Positions 7,482 through 15,744 of a stretch of DNA of 64,000 bases are shown one piece after another; positions within the stretch are counted from its first letter, which is position 1; every line of letters begins with the position of its first letter. Source of the DNA: a virus. The position numbers and the translations under genes were made by a program. The notes beneath the pieces are model-generated. The model saw only the letters and a program-made list of their open reading frames with translations, ran no database searches and was not told the origin of the DNA. The stretch lies in IMG/VR virus record IMGVR_UViG_3300027708_000035, positions 1 to 64,000 of that record; one strand, given 5' to 3'.

Positions 7482-8546
7482 TTATTCTTCCTCAACACTT
7501 TCAGTTGCTACTGCTTCAGTCGTTATACCATTCTTGGAAATTTCTTCCATGATGATCGACAATCCTTCTTTATCATTGCGTTCCCATGCTTTGCGGAATT
7601 GTTTGATAATCTCACCATCGGCAGTTGTATAAACAAGGCTATTGCCTTCTTTCTTTAATATGCCTTTGGCTTCAAACAAATCAACCAAACCACTGTGCGG
7701 GCTCATACCAGTTGTATATGGAATCTCAACTTGTACTGCCTCAAATGGTTTTGCATAACGTGTTTTCATAATCTTACAAGCTGAACGAATACCGTTCACT
7801 GTGGTAGTCTTATTACCATCTGCGTCAGTTTTCAATTTTAACTTACGCATAGCAACTACAATAGAGCTAGCATAAATGAAACCCTGACCACCTGAAATTT
7901 TATCATCTGGATCAAACATATCTTGACTTGCGTAAGTGTGATTTGTACAAACCATACCAACGTTCCACGAACCGAACATGTTTACGCAGTTGCGAACAAG
8001 ACTTGTAAGTGCTTTAGGCTTACGGCCCATATCACCTTTCATCTCACCTGCTTCAAACTGATTAACGTCAGTTGGAGTTAACAACATGCCCAAAGAGTCA
8101 ATTACAAACAATACCTTAGGACGATCAGTGTCCGGCATAACTTTGTACTCTTTCATGAATTCACTAATGGTTTTTGCCACGTCGTCAATCATAGCCATGT
8201 TAAGTTTCAGAAGTTTTTCTTCACTTGTATTAACACCTAGATCAAGAAGCCATTTCTCATCTAGAGCGTTTTCACTATCAACTAGCACGACAAAGATACC
8301 TTGTTCTTGTGCTGATTTGATAATGTTTCCGGAGCAGATATATGATTTACCTGCACCTGATTCACCCGCAAAAACTGTCACTTTACCCAGGGGAACTCCC
8401 TTAAAGAAGTCCCCTGAGATAAGATAGTTTAGGGCATAATTACCGGTTGAAATCCAATCGGTTGGGTCGTTAAACCCGATTCCCAAGCCATCAATACTTT
8501 TAGTAATAGACTTGCGGAACTTCGAAATATCGAAGGCCTTTGCCAT
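7482..8546 (-). CDS. uvsX: UvsX RecA-like recombinase
   Basis: A RecA/RAD51-family ATPase of 354 residues (T4 UvsX is 391). Walker A is GESGAGKS at 61-68, Walker B is VLFVIDS at about 145-151, and the L2-like DNA-binding loop region lies near 215-235 (ISGGQGFIYASS). It catalyses strand exchange for recombination-dependent replication and repair. It has a strong Shine-Dalgarno (AGGAGA), lies 14 bases downstream of gp32 and is followed by a small acidic gene and uvsY, so mediator, recombinase and ssDNA-binding protein are co-expressed. Confidence 0.96.
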   Translation of the reverse strand: MAKAFDISKFRKSITKSIDGLGIGFNDPTDWISTGNYALNYLISGDFFKGVPLGKVTVFAGESGAGKSYICSGNIIKSAQEQGIFVVLVDSENALDEKWLLDLGVNTSEEKLLKLNMAMIDDVAKTISEFMKEYKVMPDTDRPKVLFVIDSLGMLLTPTDVNQFEAGEMKGDMGRKPKALTSLVRNCVNMFGSWNVGMVCTNHTYASQDMFDPDDKISGGQGFIYASSIVVAMRKLKLKTDADGNKTTTVNGIRSACKIMKTRYAKPFEAVQVEIPYTTGMSPHSGLVDLFEAKGILKKEGNSLVYTTADGEIIKQFRKAWERNDKEGLSIIMEEISKNGITTEAVATESVEEE

Positions 8547-8560
8547 AGTCTATCTCCTAA

Positions 8561-9577
8561 TTAAGTACTTTGACGATTACGGATCATTGCAATAATGTCC
8601 GCTGCTCGACTGGATGCTTCGCCGCCTGCGCTTTCAGCTTTTGGTGCTGCTGCCGGGGCAGAGAATGACTTCTCTGCTGTGCCAACATCATCTTCCCAAG
8701 GAGCTGCTTCTGCAACTGGTGCAGACACCGGTACTGGACGAGCTGCTGGTGCTACTGGTTTAGCTGTTCCACCTTCACCACCATCACGACCACCGTAGCC
8801 TGCTGGCTTGAAGTATTGACCCCAACGATCCATATCAAATGCTTCACCATCTACTGATGCTTCGAACATTTCTTTAATAACCTTGAGCTCGACTTCACCT
8901 GGCTTCTTAGGCAAGAAGCTCTTCAAATCATGAAGACCGTATTGCTTGATTGCTGCTTGCTCATCGTCACCCAACGCACGTTCACGACGAGCCCAAGTTG
9001 ATGTAGAGTAGTCAGCATAACCACCTTTGCTTGTTTTAACAAACTTAAAATCCAAACCGCGGACATAATCTGTTGGCAATTCATCAATCTCACTATCCAT
9101 CAACGCATTCTTAACAATGTTAAAAATTTGTGAGCCGATAATAAAACGACGGATTGGATTCTCGGGAGTTTTGTCTTCTTGTAGTTTGCTGTCAACTACA
9201 AAACCTTGGAAAAGGTAAGACTTCTTTTTCCAGTATTTACGACCCATATCTTCCAAAGACTTGTCTTTGAACCATGGACGAACTTCTGTCAATACTGGAC
9301 ATGTTTCACCCCACATCTCCATACAAGGGACTTGCACAGTCACTGGCTTGGAATTGGTTTCACCTTTGACACCGGCAAAAGGCAATTTAATCATTGCTCT
9401 TTCAATCCAGAAAAAAGTGTTGTTTGGATCTGCGTCTGGAAGGAATCGAACTGTAGTAGTTGTGCCTTCTGCGGCATTCCAGTGAGGGTAAATTGCATTA
9501 TCACCGCCGCCGGATTGCCCGCCGCCTTGTTGTGATGATGCTTGTAGTTTTGCGCGAATTTCTGCTAACGTTGCCAT
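8561..9577 (-). CDS. 32: gp32-like single-stranded DNA-binding protein
   Basis: A 338-residue protein starting MATLAEIRAKLQ at ATG 9575-9577, with AAGGAA upstream; the 17 residues added by the longer frame are not supported. The OB-fold core includes TTTVRFLPDADPNNTFFW, a Cys pair (CMEMWGETCP) in the place of the T4 zinc site, and KSYLFQGFVV. The C-terminal third is Ala/Pro-rich with a short acidic patch (PWEDD), matching the protein-interaction tail of gp32. It coats ssDNA in replication, recombination and repair. The gene heads the uvsX-uvsY operon. Confidence 0.93.
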   Translation of the reverse strand: MATLAEIRAKLQASSQQGGGQSGGGDNAIYPHWNAAEGTTTTVRFLPDADPNNTFFWIERAMIKLPFAGVKGETNSKPVTVQVPCMEMWGETCPVLTEVRPWFKDKSLEDMGRKYWKKKSYLFQGFVVDSKLQEDKTPENPIRRFIIGSQIFNIVKNALMDSEIDELPTDYVRGLDFKFVKTSKGGYADYSTSTWARRERALGDDEQAAIKQYGLHDLKSFLPKKPGEVELKVIKEMFEASVDGEAFDMDRWGQYFKPAGYGGRDGGEGGTAKPVAPAARPVPVSAPVAEAAPWEDDVGTAEKSFSAPAAAPKAESAGGEASSRAADIIAMIRNRQST

Positions 9578-9599
9578 AATGTTTTTCCTTAATAAATGT

Positions 9600-9628
9600 T
9601 TTATATTATGCCTCTTCTTTAAAGCCAA
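9600..9628 (-). promoter_or_regulatory. Candidate host sigma-70-type promoter for gp32
   Basis: TTGGCT (plus strand 9623-9628), a 17-base spacer and TATAAA (9600-9605) on the minus strand lie 23 bases before the gp32 start and just downstream of the terminator at 9636-9673. The -35 matches only four of six consensus bases, so this is a moderate candidate. Confidence 0.45.
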
Positions 9629-9635
9629 CTGACTA

Positions 9636-9673
9636 AAAAGAAAAATGTGTGCATACGGTTAAGTATACACACA
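9636..9673 (-). terminator. Intrinsic terminator of the late block before gp32
   Basis: An 11-bp stem with one mismatch (TGTGTGTATAC / GTATGCACACA, loop TTAACC, 9646-9673) is followed on the minus strand by TTTTTCTTTTT. It lies 42 bases past the stop of the 613-residue gene and isolates gp32 from late transcription. Confidence 0.75.
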
Positions 9674-9674
9674 T

Positions 9675-9683
9675 CTATTTATC
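9675..9683 (-). promoter_or_regulatory. Late-type element GATAAATAG upstream of gp32
   Basis: GATAAATAG on the minus strand matches the late -10 pattern used in this genome, but it sits before a terminator hairpin and 98 bases from gp32. It could supply late gp32 transcripts that read through the hairpin. Its use is uncertain. Confidence 0.35.
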
Positions 9684-9714
9684 ATAGCAACCTATTACGG
9701 TGCTAAAATATGAT

Positions 9715-11556
9715 TTATTTTGCCAAACCTGCTAACTTCAAAATACTTTCCATTTCAGGAGATTTCTCCATTGGAGTTGCAGTATTATCCATTTCTTCTA
9801 CACGCCCTTTGATGTTGCCTACTAGTTCTTTCAAACGTGCCAGTCCGTCTGTTGGCTCAACTGCGTGAGTTTGGCCATGGCGCATTTGCCATTCATGTGT
9901 TAACTTGTCCATAAATTTTTCTGCCAGCTGAGCAGCCTGTTCGCCTGCTTCATCACCAAATTTTTCACTAATAGATTTTTTAACATCCAGTACAATACCC
10001 TCGCCGCCACGGAATGGACCAACTTCTGGATTGTCTCTGTTGTAAAAACTCTTAACAATCTTGGCAACTTCTTGTACCATGTTGCCTTCTTTGCCTTCTG
10101 CTACAGGAGCACCAACTTCTGGTGCAGATCCTTGAGGAGCTGTTGTTTGGCCTGGTTCTTGTGCGCCAGACATACCTAGTGCTACTAACAACTCAGGATA
10201 ATTGTCTTTTGCCCATATTTGTAAAACTTCAATTGGATCTGTTTCTGGATCTAGATCGGCAGCACCTTTTAACTTTTGTTCAAGATCGCTGTCCGTTAGA
10301 CCTAGTCCGCTAAAAAATTGCCATGCTGTTTGACCGTCAGGACCTAGTTGTAATTGGCCACCTGGTAGTTCCTCAATTGCCTGTTTAAGATCTGCAATTT
10401 GGTCGTCTGTTAATTTACCTTGTTCTGTTGCTTCTGCCCATTCTTCAAATTGACTGAATACGTTTTCTTTAACGTGAGAGTTGCATACACACGGATCTTC
10501 TTTACAATCTGGACATATGTCGCTTTCTTCTTTAACAAAGTCTTCTAAATCAACTGTGTTTGTTTCTTGCATGATGCTATGGATCAAGGGAAAGAAACTT
10601 GCTAGATCTTCTTTGAAATTTGTTTCTGTAAATTTTGCTTTGTATGTTTCCATAGTCACAGGATCTAGTTCCATGACAGCTTGATCAACTGCTTGGCCGT
10701 CCATTTCACTCATCCATGACTCGTAATGATGACGTTTACTTAGTGCTTCGATTGTTGTTTTTAATTCATTTAGGCGGCCTACGGCCCTGTCTGTAATTCC
10801 CACTGCGTCATCATGTAGGGAGCTGTGTTGTATTTGTCTGTGGAATTCTTGTAGTTGAGCAATCTGTTCGCTCATACGTATAATTGCTTTGCCTGCTGGA
10901 TCATGTGGAACACCTCCGTGGTCTACGTGTTGTGCCATTGCAAATGCACCTGCTGGATGTATAAATGGATATTTAAAACGTTCGCCATCTCTATTTTGAA
11001 TATAGATTGCTTTGATGTTTTTCTTTTGACTGCGAGCACCTGGATACATTTCGTCAACTGCTTTGTGATGTCTAACAATAACTTCGGTTGCACCTCTTAC
11101 TGCGCGGCTAGTTTTTCTAGAACTCTTTTGGTTCCAACGTGATTCATTCATGTTCATAGTAGGGTCTTCTTCCTTAGGTCCTTGCGTTGCTGCAAGATGT
11201 TGAAAATCGTTTTTGTCAAGATTTGTTTTAGCAATGTCACGAGTGTCAAATCTCATTAATCTTCTCATGGCAAATTGGCGCATTTCTTTTAAGAAGTCAT
11301 ACCATAGTTGCTTTGCCGGTTCATCTTGATTTTCAGTAATTCCTTGGCTGTAGTAAACTTTTAAGCTGCCTAAATCATTCAGGCTCATACTAACACGACC
11401 TAAATTTACATCCTCGCTAACAAAATCAAAATCAAAGAACCGTGCTTCTGCAGGATTGATAGTAACAGCACCAGTTTCGTCGCCCATTTCTAAATTTTGG
11501 AAACGGCTGCGAACTTTGTCGAACAGGTCTTGAGAGATTATTTGAATTGCTTTCAT
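9715..11556 (-). CDS. Large putative virion/internal head protein ending in ILKLAGLAK
   Basis: A 613-residue protein of unknown function. Residues 1-75 form an N-terminal domain (NPAEARFFDFDFV, LGSLKVYYSQG). A Cys cluster CPDCKEDPCVC lies near residue 357. Long helical, acidic and Gln-rich stretches follow. The last residues MESILKLAGLAK match the ends of gp22 (DIRKLAGLTK) and of the 475-residue protein (DILKLSGLK). It follows gp17 and has a late element 5-6 bases before its ATG and no ribosome-binding site. A packaged head protein using the scaffold-type tail is my inference. A structural tail protein is the alternative. Confidence 0.6.
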   Translation of the reverse strand: MKAIQIISQDLFDKVRSRFQNLEMGDETGAVTINPAEARFFDFDFVSEDVNLGRVSMSLNDLGSLKVYYSQGITENQDEPAKQLWYDFLKEMRQFAMRRLMRFDTRDIAKTNLDKNDFQHLAATQGPKEEDPTMNMNESRWNQKSSRKTSRAVRGATEVIVRHHKAVDEMYPGARSQKKNIKAIYIQNRDGERFKYPFIHPAGAFAMAQHVDHGGVPHDPAGKAIIRMSEQIAQLQEFHRQIQHSSLHDDAVGITDRAVGRLNELKTTIEALSKRHHYESWMSEMDGQAVDQAVMELDPVTMETYKAKFTETNFKEDLASFFPLIHSIMQETNTVDLEDFVKEESDICPDCKEDPCVCNSHVKENVFSQFEEWAEATEQGKLTDDQIADLKQAIEELPGGQLQLGPDGQTAWQFFSGLGLTDSDLEQKLKGAADLDPETDPIEVLQIWAKDNYPELLVALGMSGAQEPGQTTAPQGSAPEVGAPVAEGKEGNMVQEVAKIVKSFYNRDNPEVGPFRGGEGIVLDVKKSISEKFGDEAGEQAAQLAEKFMDKLTHEWQMRHGQTHAVEPTDGLARLKELVGNIKGRVEEMDNTATPMEKSPEMESILKLAGLAK

Positions 11557-11561
11557 ATTTG

Positions 11562-11570
11562 TTATTTATT
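11562..11570 (-). promoter_or_regulatory. Late promoter element AATAAATAA before the 613-aa gene
   Basis: AATAAATAA on the minus strand overlaps the gp17 stop codon and lies five bases before the ATG at 11554-11556. No Shine-Dalgarno is present, so a transcript from here would be nearly leaderless. Confidence 0.5.
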
Positions 11571-13149
11571 AATAATTGCTGATGTATATGGGCATGGGCA
11601 TTAAGAACTCATCTTCTCGTTCTTCACGCATTTTATCGTAGATAGCAGGATCCCATTCTTGCAACATCAGCGCCATACGTATTGCCAACAACATACTACT
11701 GACTAAATCGTCGTGTGCGCCCACTTTTGCTTCAAAAGTCACACCTTTAGCAATATAGGTTTTAAGCTCACTGATTAACGGTTTACTATGAATACGTAGT
11801 CTATTACTTTCGACTAGGTGTTTTAATTTTGCGCAAGCATTGATTTTACTGGAATTAGTAGTGTTAAATCCCTTGCGGAACCGGCGTACATGACCTTTTT
11901 TGATGGGCTCACTTAAAAACAGTCCTGGGAAGCTCTCTTCACCAATTTCATCAATTGCAACTAGGGCAGCTTCACCAATATTATTATTTTCTACTGAATA
12001 ATAGATACTAGGCTGTATGCCGCGCTCAGCACATGCGTCATTGATAAAATTACACAGGTCTCTCAAAATGCGAACTTGTCCCTGAATAGTAGTCAAATTA
12101 TGTTGCCATTCTGCAACCTGTTCCATGGAGGGAATTTCAATAATCTGAATAGCGGCAGGATCTCCACCTGTACCTAAGCTAGGATCTAGTGCAATTAGAT
12201 AGGTGTTCATTGGATTGATTTTCTTATACCAACGTGCTTGACCCATCTTCATAATAGGCTCATCACCTTCCATTGCTGCCAGTTTAATACTGTTGATCAA
12301 TGTTTCATCAAAGACCAAAAATTCGCAATCGTGTTCTCGGCGGAATCGTTCTTCACCAATACGACTACGTTCTTCTGATGCCCATGTTTCATCACGATCC
12401 GGATGCTCATTCCAGTATGCCCTAAAGGGGAAGAAACCGTTGCGTCCTACTACTTGTTCATTGCCAAATTCGTCAAACTTGTGATTGGCTTCTTTCCAAA
12501 TAGTGGCAAACTGGTCTTCATCACTATTCGGTGTTGATGTAATAATTGCCTTACCACCAGTTGCTAGTGTAGGCGAAATAGAAGTCCAAAATTCAACGGC
12601 GATGTTAGGTTCAACGAATGCGAACTCGTCGGCGTATAGTAATGACAAAGACAAACCTCGACCAGTTGTTTCAGTTGTTGTCTGTGCAATAATGCGGGAG
12701 CCGTTGTCAAATTCAATACTCTGCTTGTTATAACTCTTTACACCGCAACGAATATGATCAGGACATAACTCGTATGCAAAGCGAATACGCGACATAATTT
12801 CCTGAGCACCTGTAAATTTGTGAGCTGCTACAAGTACCGTCGAGTCAGGAATAAACATTGCAAACCATAATAAGTATCCACCCGCAGTGGTTGTCTTGCC
12901 TGTTTGCCGAGGTAATAAATTTACGTTGAAACGATTGCCATGATAGCTGTCAATTAGCCTACGTTGGTAATCAAAAGGTTCGTACTTTAACTTGCCTTTG
13001 GTAGGATGCTGGATATAAAAGAAATTATCAAGAAAGTAATGGGGACCATTTACCGTATCTGTGCAAGCCAGCAATTCTTCAATATCCTTGTTAGAATATT
13101 TTTGAGCACTGTATGCTGTCTTGACTAGTTTGTTATCGGTATATGCCAT
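11569..13149 (-). CDS. 17: Terminase large subunit (gp17-like)
   Basis: A 526-residue packaging motor (T4 gp17 is 610). The ATPase domain shows RQTGKTT (81-87), Walker B LLYADEF (170-176) and coupling motif TSTPN (204-208). The RNase H-like nuclease domain has ALDPSLGTGGD (320-330, Asp322) and the HDD triplet at 479-481. It pumps DNA into the prohead through the gp20 portal and cuts concatemers. The start lies directly behind a late element, with no clear Shine-Dalgarno. gp16-like and other head genes lie upstream. Confidence 0.96.
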   Translation of the reverse strand: MAYTDNKLVKTAYSAQKYSNKDIEELLACTDTVNGPHYFLDNFFYIQHPTKGKLKYEPFDYQRRLIDSYHGNRFNVNLLPRQTGKTTTAGGYLLWFAMFIPDSTVLVAAHKFTGAQEIMSRIRFAYELCPDHIRCGVKSYNKQSIEFDNGSRIIAQTTTETTGRGLSLSLLYADEFAFVEPNIAVEFWTSISPTLATGGKAIITSTPNSDEDQFATIWKEANHKFDEFGNEQVVGRNGFFPFRAYWNEHPDRDETWASEERSRIGEERFRREHDCEFLVFDETLINSIKLAAMEGDEPIMKMGQARWYKKINPMNTYLIALDPSLGTGGDPAAIQIIEIPSMEQVAEWQHNLTTIQGQVRILRDLCNFINDACAERGIQPSIYYSVENNNIGEAALVAIDEIGEESFPGLFLSEPIKKGHVRRFRKGFNTTNSSKINACAKLKHLVESNRLRIHSKPLISELKTYIAKGVTFEAKVGAHDDLVSSMLLAIRMALMLQEWDPAIYDKMREEREDEFLMPMPIYISNY

Positions 13150-13152
13150 AAT

Positions 13153-13161
13153 CTTATTTAC
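13153..13161 (-). promoter_or_regulatory. Late promoter element GTAAATAAG before gp17
   Basis: GTAAATAAG on the minus strand ends four bases before the gp17 ATG (13147-13149) and begins three bases after the U-tract of the terminator at 13164-13191. This gives a compact terminator-promoter-start arrangement with almost no leader. Confidence 0.65.
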
Positions 13162-13163
13162 TG

Positions 13164-13191
13164 AAAAAAATAGCCTCCGAAGAGGCTATTT
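13164..13191 (-). terminator. Intrinsic terminator with UUCG tetraloop
   Basis: A perfect 10-bp stem (AAATAGCCTC / GAGGCTATTT) with a C(TTCG)G tetraloop on the minus strand is followed by a T run. It lies just after the stop of the 475-residue gene and ends the gp4/gp16 transcript ahead of gp17. Confidence 0.9.
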
Positions 13192-13209
13192 GGATTACAT
13201 CCTAATGTA

Positions 13210-14637
13210 TTATTTTAGTCCAGATAGTTTTAAAATATCTGACATGCTTTCGTTAGTCTGGCCTTCTCTTGGTAACAAGCCCAACTGATCCGAAATATAA
13301 TCTTCATCGTAACTTAGATAATAACGAATGGCTTTTGAACTCATTCCTGATTTCTTCATATATTGAGCCATCAAGTTGATTAGTTCATTCTCTTTTTCTG
13401 GACTATATGTTATACCATCATTAGCCATCATTTGACCAATTTCGTTGTTGCCTGCATCTTCGTTAGTCTGGCCTCCTGATTTAAGTCTGCCGTCAGTTTC
13501 TGCTGAACGTAGCAGTGCGGCGCGGTCTGCATAGCTACCACGTTTAACATCTTTGGCAGCATCTTTCTCGCCCTGTGTAGGATTCTTAACATGCTTTAAT
13601 GGATCAAACTTTTCAGCTGCGCCTTCTTTGGTGTTTCGTACAGCATCTGCAGAATCACCAGATGCTGCTTTACGTTGATACGCAGGAACATTAACTGGGT
13701 TCTTTGTATCTAGATCTTTCAAACGATCCTCAATACCTTCTCCCATGCCTTCTTGACTCATATCAGGATATTGAGACATGATAGTTGAGCCGTCTAACTT
13801 ACCAGCACTTGCTGGGTAAATGGTCATGAATGGTGGGTTTACAAATGTATTTTTAGAAAGAGCATGTTTAATTACTTCTTCTGCTCGGGCACGACTTGTA
13901 GGTTTTGTTCTTTGTACAATTGCTTGACCCGAACGGTTATGTTGCACTACGCAGGCAACATACTCCTCATTATCTTCCTCAGCTTCTTCTGATTCACTGA
14001 TGAACTTTTTGTATTGTGCAAATAGATCTGATACTGCTTCGTTCATATCTGCGTATGCTTTTGGCATGTTGCCATCCATACGATCGCCTTGCCCCGGTTG
14101 ATTCTCTCGGCGTGCAAATTCATTTGCATCAAACTCATTCTTTTTATTAGGGTCAGCTGGGCTGTTGTCATACTGCCCTTCATCTGTCTCTTCTTGGTCT
14201 TTTTCCATTTCATGATCTTGCATGTCATGGTCGCCATCATGATCACGATCTAAACCGGCAATACCGTCATCTTCACCATCCATTGGATTTAATCTATCGA
14301 TAACACCACGCATTGTATCAGCTGGAGTTTCGTCTCCAATTACTGGTTCTAATGTTTGTGGCTCAGCAACAACGGTAGGTTCTTCTGCATGTTGAGCACC
14401 CATACCTGCTAAAGACATAATATCTTTTAATAGGGTACCTAATTCTTCGCCACTGCCGGCTGTCATGTTGATAGTAGCAGGAGTACTTGGACGATCAGAA
14501 ACCATCGATGGGGATTCCATCTCCATTCCTATGCCTGGCATAATGCCACATTCGGCTACTGCATTTTCTTTAACAATGTTAGGATTAGCAGAATCTAATT
14601 CGGCCAAACGTTTCATTACGTCGATCATATTCATCAT
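13210..14637 (-). CDS. Acidic putative internal head/virion protein ending in DILKLSGLK
   Basis: A 475-residue protein with no known domain. The N-terminus is hydrophobic-amphipathic (MIDVMKRLAELDSANPN). A strongly acidic, His/Asp-rich stretch (GLDRDHDGDHDMQDHEMEK) spans about 125-150. A small folded region (YVACVVQHNRSGQAIVQ) starts near 225, with low-complexity linkers and a helical end ESMSDILKLSGLK. A second similar segment, LLKDIMSLAGMG, lies near residue 70. The tail matches gp22 and the 613-residue protein. It sits between the gp16/gp4 group and gp17. Role as a packaged or core protein is inference. Confidence 0.6.
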   Translation of the reverse strand: MMNMIDVMKRLAELDSANPNIVKENAVAECGIMPGIGMEMESPSMVSDRPSTPATINMTAGSGEELGTLLKDIMSLAGMGAQHAEEPTVVAEPQTLEPVIGDETPADTMRGVIDRLNPMDGEDDGIAGLDRDHDGDHDMQDHEMEKDQEETDEGQYDNSPADPNKKNEFDANEFARRENQPGQGDRMDGNMPKAYADMNEAVSDLFAQYKKFISESEEAEEDNEEYVACVVQHNRSGQAIVQRTKPTSRARAEEVIKHALSKNTFVNPPFMTIYPASAGKLDGSTIMSQYPDMSQEGMGEGIEDRLKDLDTKNPVNVPAYQRKAASGDSADAVRNTKEGAAEKFDPLKHVKNPTQGEKDAAKDVKRGSYADRAALLRSAETDGRLKSGGQTNEDAGNNEIGQMMANDGITYSPEKENELINLMAQYMKKSGMSSKAIRYYLSYDEDYISDQLGLLPREGQTNESMSDILKLSGLK

Positions 14638-14638
14638 A

Positions 14639-15244
14639 TTATTTCCTTGTAGGATTGTAGTCCGATTGCTTTAGCAGGGTCTGTGTTCCTGCAGGACTAT
14701 CTGTATTAAATTTGGCAGTACCAGCGGATGGAATTTCTTCGCCGCGTTCCTTACGTTGTAATTTAAGAATATCATTCAATTCTTTTACAAAACCAGTGTT
14801 ATATTTGTCGCCATAGTAGTCTTCAAATTGAGGATTACCTGCTTCTTTGTAGTCAGGATCATTTAACAAAGCACCTTCACGCTTAGTTGGTTCTTGGTGC
14901 TGATATTCTTCGCTAGGCTCACCTGGTCGACGAACAACTAATCGATCTTTTCCAATTCTTAGTTCAGCTGTTAGATATTCTGTAAGTTCTTGTTGGGTAG
15001 TTGGATAGTCTAACGATACTTCGTAGATATTAACTTCGCAGTTTTTAACTTGCGGAAAGTCTAATGGAACAGATTGGATTGGAGTAGTGGATTTCTTAAA
15101 GTCTTTAAGATCCTCGCCAACTGTATAACGGCCCAGCAATGCTTTCATTGCTGTCTCTTTTTCAAGAGGCATGTCACTAGCGATTTTGATTCTAAAATCG
15201 TAACGCTTTACTGACTCGTTTAGATGTTCTTTGAATGATTTCAT
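14639..15244 (-). CDS. Putative internal head protein with T4-type capsid-targeting N-terminus
   Basis: A 201-residue protein; ATG 15242-15244 is preferred over a TTG six bases earlier. The first residues MKSFKEHLNES follow the capsid-targeting sequence of T4 internal proteins (MKTYQEFIAE, cut after Glu by gp21): M-K-[ST]-[FY]-x-E-x-[IL]-x-E. The next domain (YDFRIKIASDM, PIQSVPLDFP, NIYEVSLDYP) is folded, followed by a polar tail with ELNDILKLQRK. A late-type AATAAATAA lies six bases upstream and no Shine-Dalgarno is visible. Packaging into the head is inferred. Confidence 0.6.
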   Translation of the reverse strand: MKSFKEHLNESVKRYDFRIKIASDMPLEKETAMKALLGRYTVGEDLKDFKKSTTPIQSVPLDFPQVKNCEVNIYEVSLDYPTTQQELTEYLTAELRIGKDRLVVRRPGEPSEEYQHQEPTKREGALLNDPDYKEAGNPQFEDYYGDKYNTGFVKELNDILKLQRKERGEEIPSAGTAKFNTDSPAGTQTLLKQSDYNPTRK

Positions 15245-15250
15245 AGTCAA

Positions 15251-15259
15251 TTATTTATT
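15251..15259 (-). promoter_or_regulatory. Late-type element AATAAATAA before the 201-aa gene
   Basis: The element coincides with the stop codon of the gp16-like gene and lies six bases before the next ATG. It fits the near-leaderless pattern at gp17, but the stop-codon overlap may make the match fortuitous. Confidence 0.4.
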
Positions 15260-15733
15260 CATATTCTTAAGTTTTTCGAGAATACTATTTCGATCTGTGA
15301 CAATATATCCCTCGCCTTCAACTGTTCCATTACCGTCACCGCCGCCATTTTTCTTATCAATAGCTAACTTTTTTAACTGTAAGTCCACCATTTTTAACTT
15401 TTTGTCAATCTTGTTAGTTTTAGCAGTAATGGCTGCGTTCATCATTTGTGCTGCAATTTCAAACATTCTAGAACCGTATCTTGGTTCAACATTCATACCC
15501 AAATCCATTAGATCGTCGTAGGCCTGTTCTGCTTTGTTAGCCAGTGCATCCAACTCGCTGTCGGCCATATCACCCAACCCCTTAACACGGGGTAATGCAG
15601 ATGCAATTTTGTCAAATTCTTCTAATTTGTCTTGTAGGTCAATTGTAGCTACCGGTTCTGCGTCAACAGGCTTTGCTTCTACAAGTGATTCTGTAGATTC
15701 GATGTTTAGTAATTCTTCTAACTTTTTTGTCAT
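15251..15733 (-). CDS. 16: Terminase small subunit (gp16-like)
   Basis: A 160-residue protein. The central helical region (LDALANKAEQAYDDLMDLG, EPRYGSRMFEIAAQMMNAA, KLKMVDLQLKKL) matches the T4 gp16 helical pair that assembles into a ring and regulates gp17. The N- and C-termini are disordered, with a Gly-rich linker and DRNSILEKLKNMNK at the end, as gp16 also has a DRN-type tail. It lies in the same gene group as gp17, two genes away. The main uncertainty is the low sequence identity typical of small terminases. Confidence 0.7.
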   Translation of the reverse strand: MTKKLEELLNIESTESLVEAKPVDAEPVATIDLQDKLEEFDKIASALPRVKGLGDMADSELDALANKAEQAYDDLMDLGMNVEPRYGSRMFEIAAQMMNAAITAKTNKIDKKLKMVDLQLKKLAIDKKNGGGDGNGTVEGEGYIVTDRNSILEKLKNMNK

Positions 15734-15744
15734 ACTATTACTTA

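Noticed and set aside
8595-8798. Proline/alanine-rich plus-strand frame opposite gp32
   Set aside because: It is the antisense of the Ala/Pro-rich gp32 tail, with no independent support.
11569-13149. Intein or homing endonuclease insertion in gp17
   Set aside because: Motor and nuclease motifs are continuous at normal spacing, and no insertion is visible.
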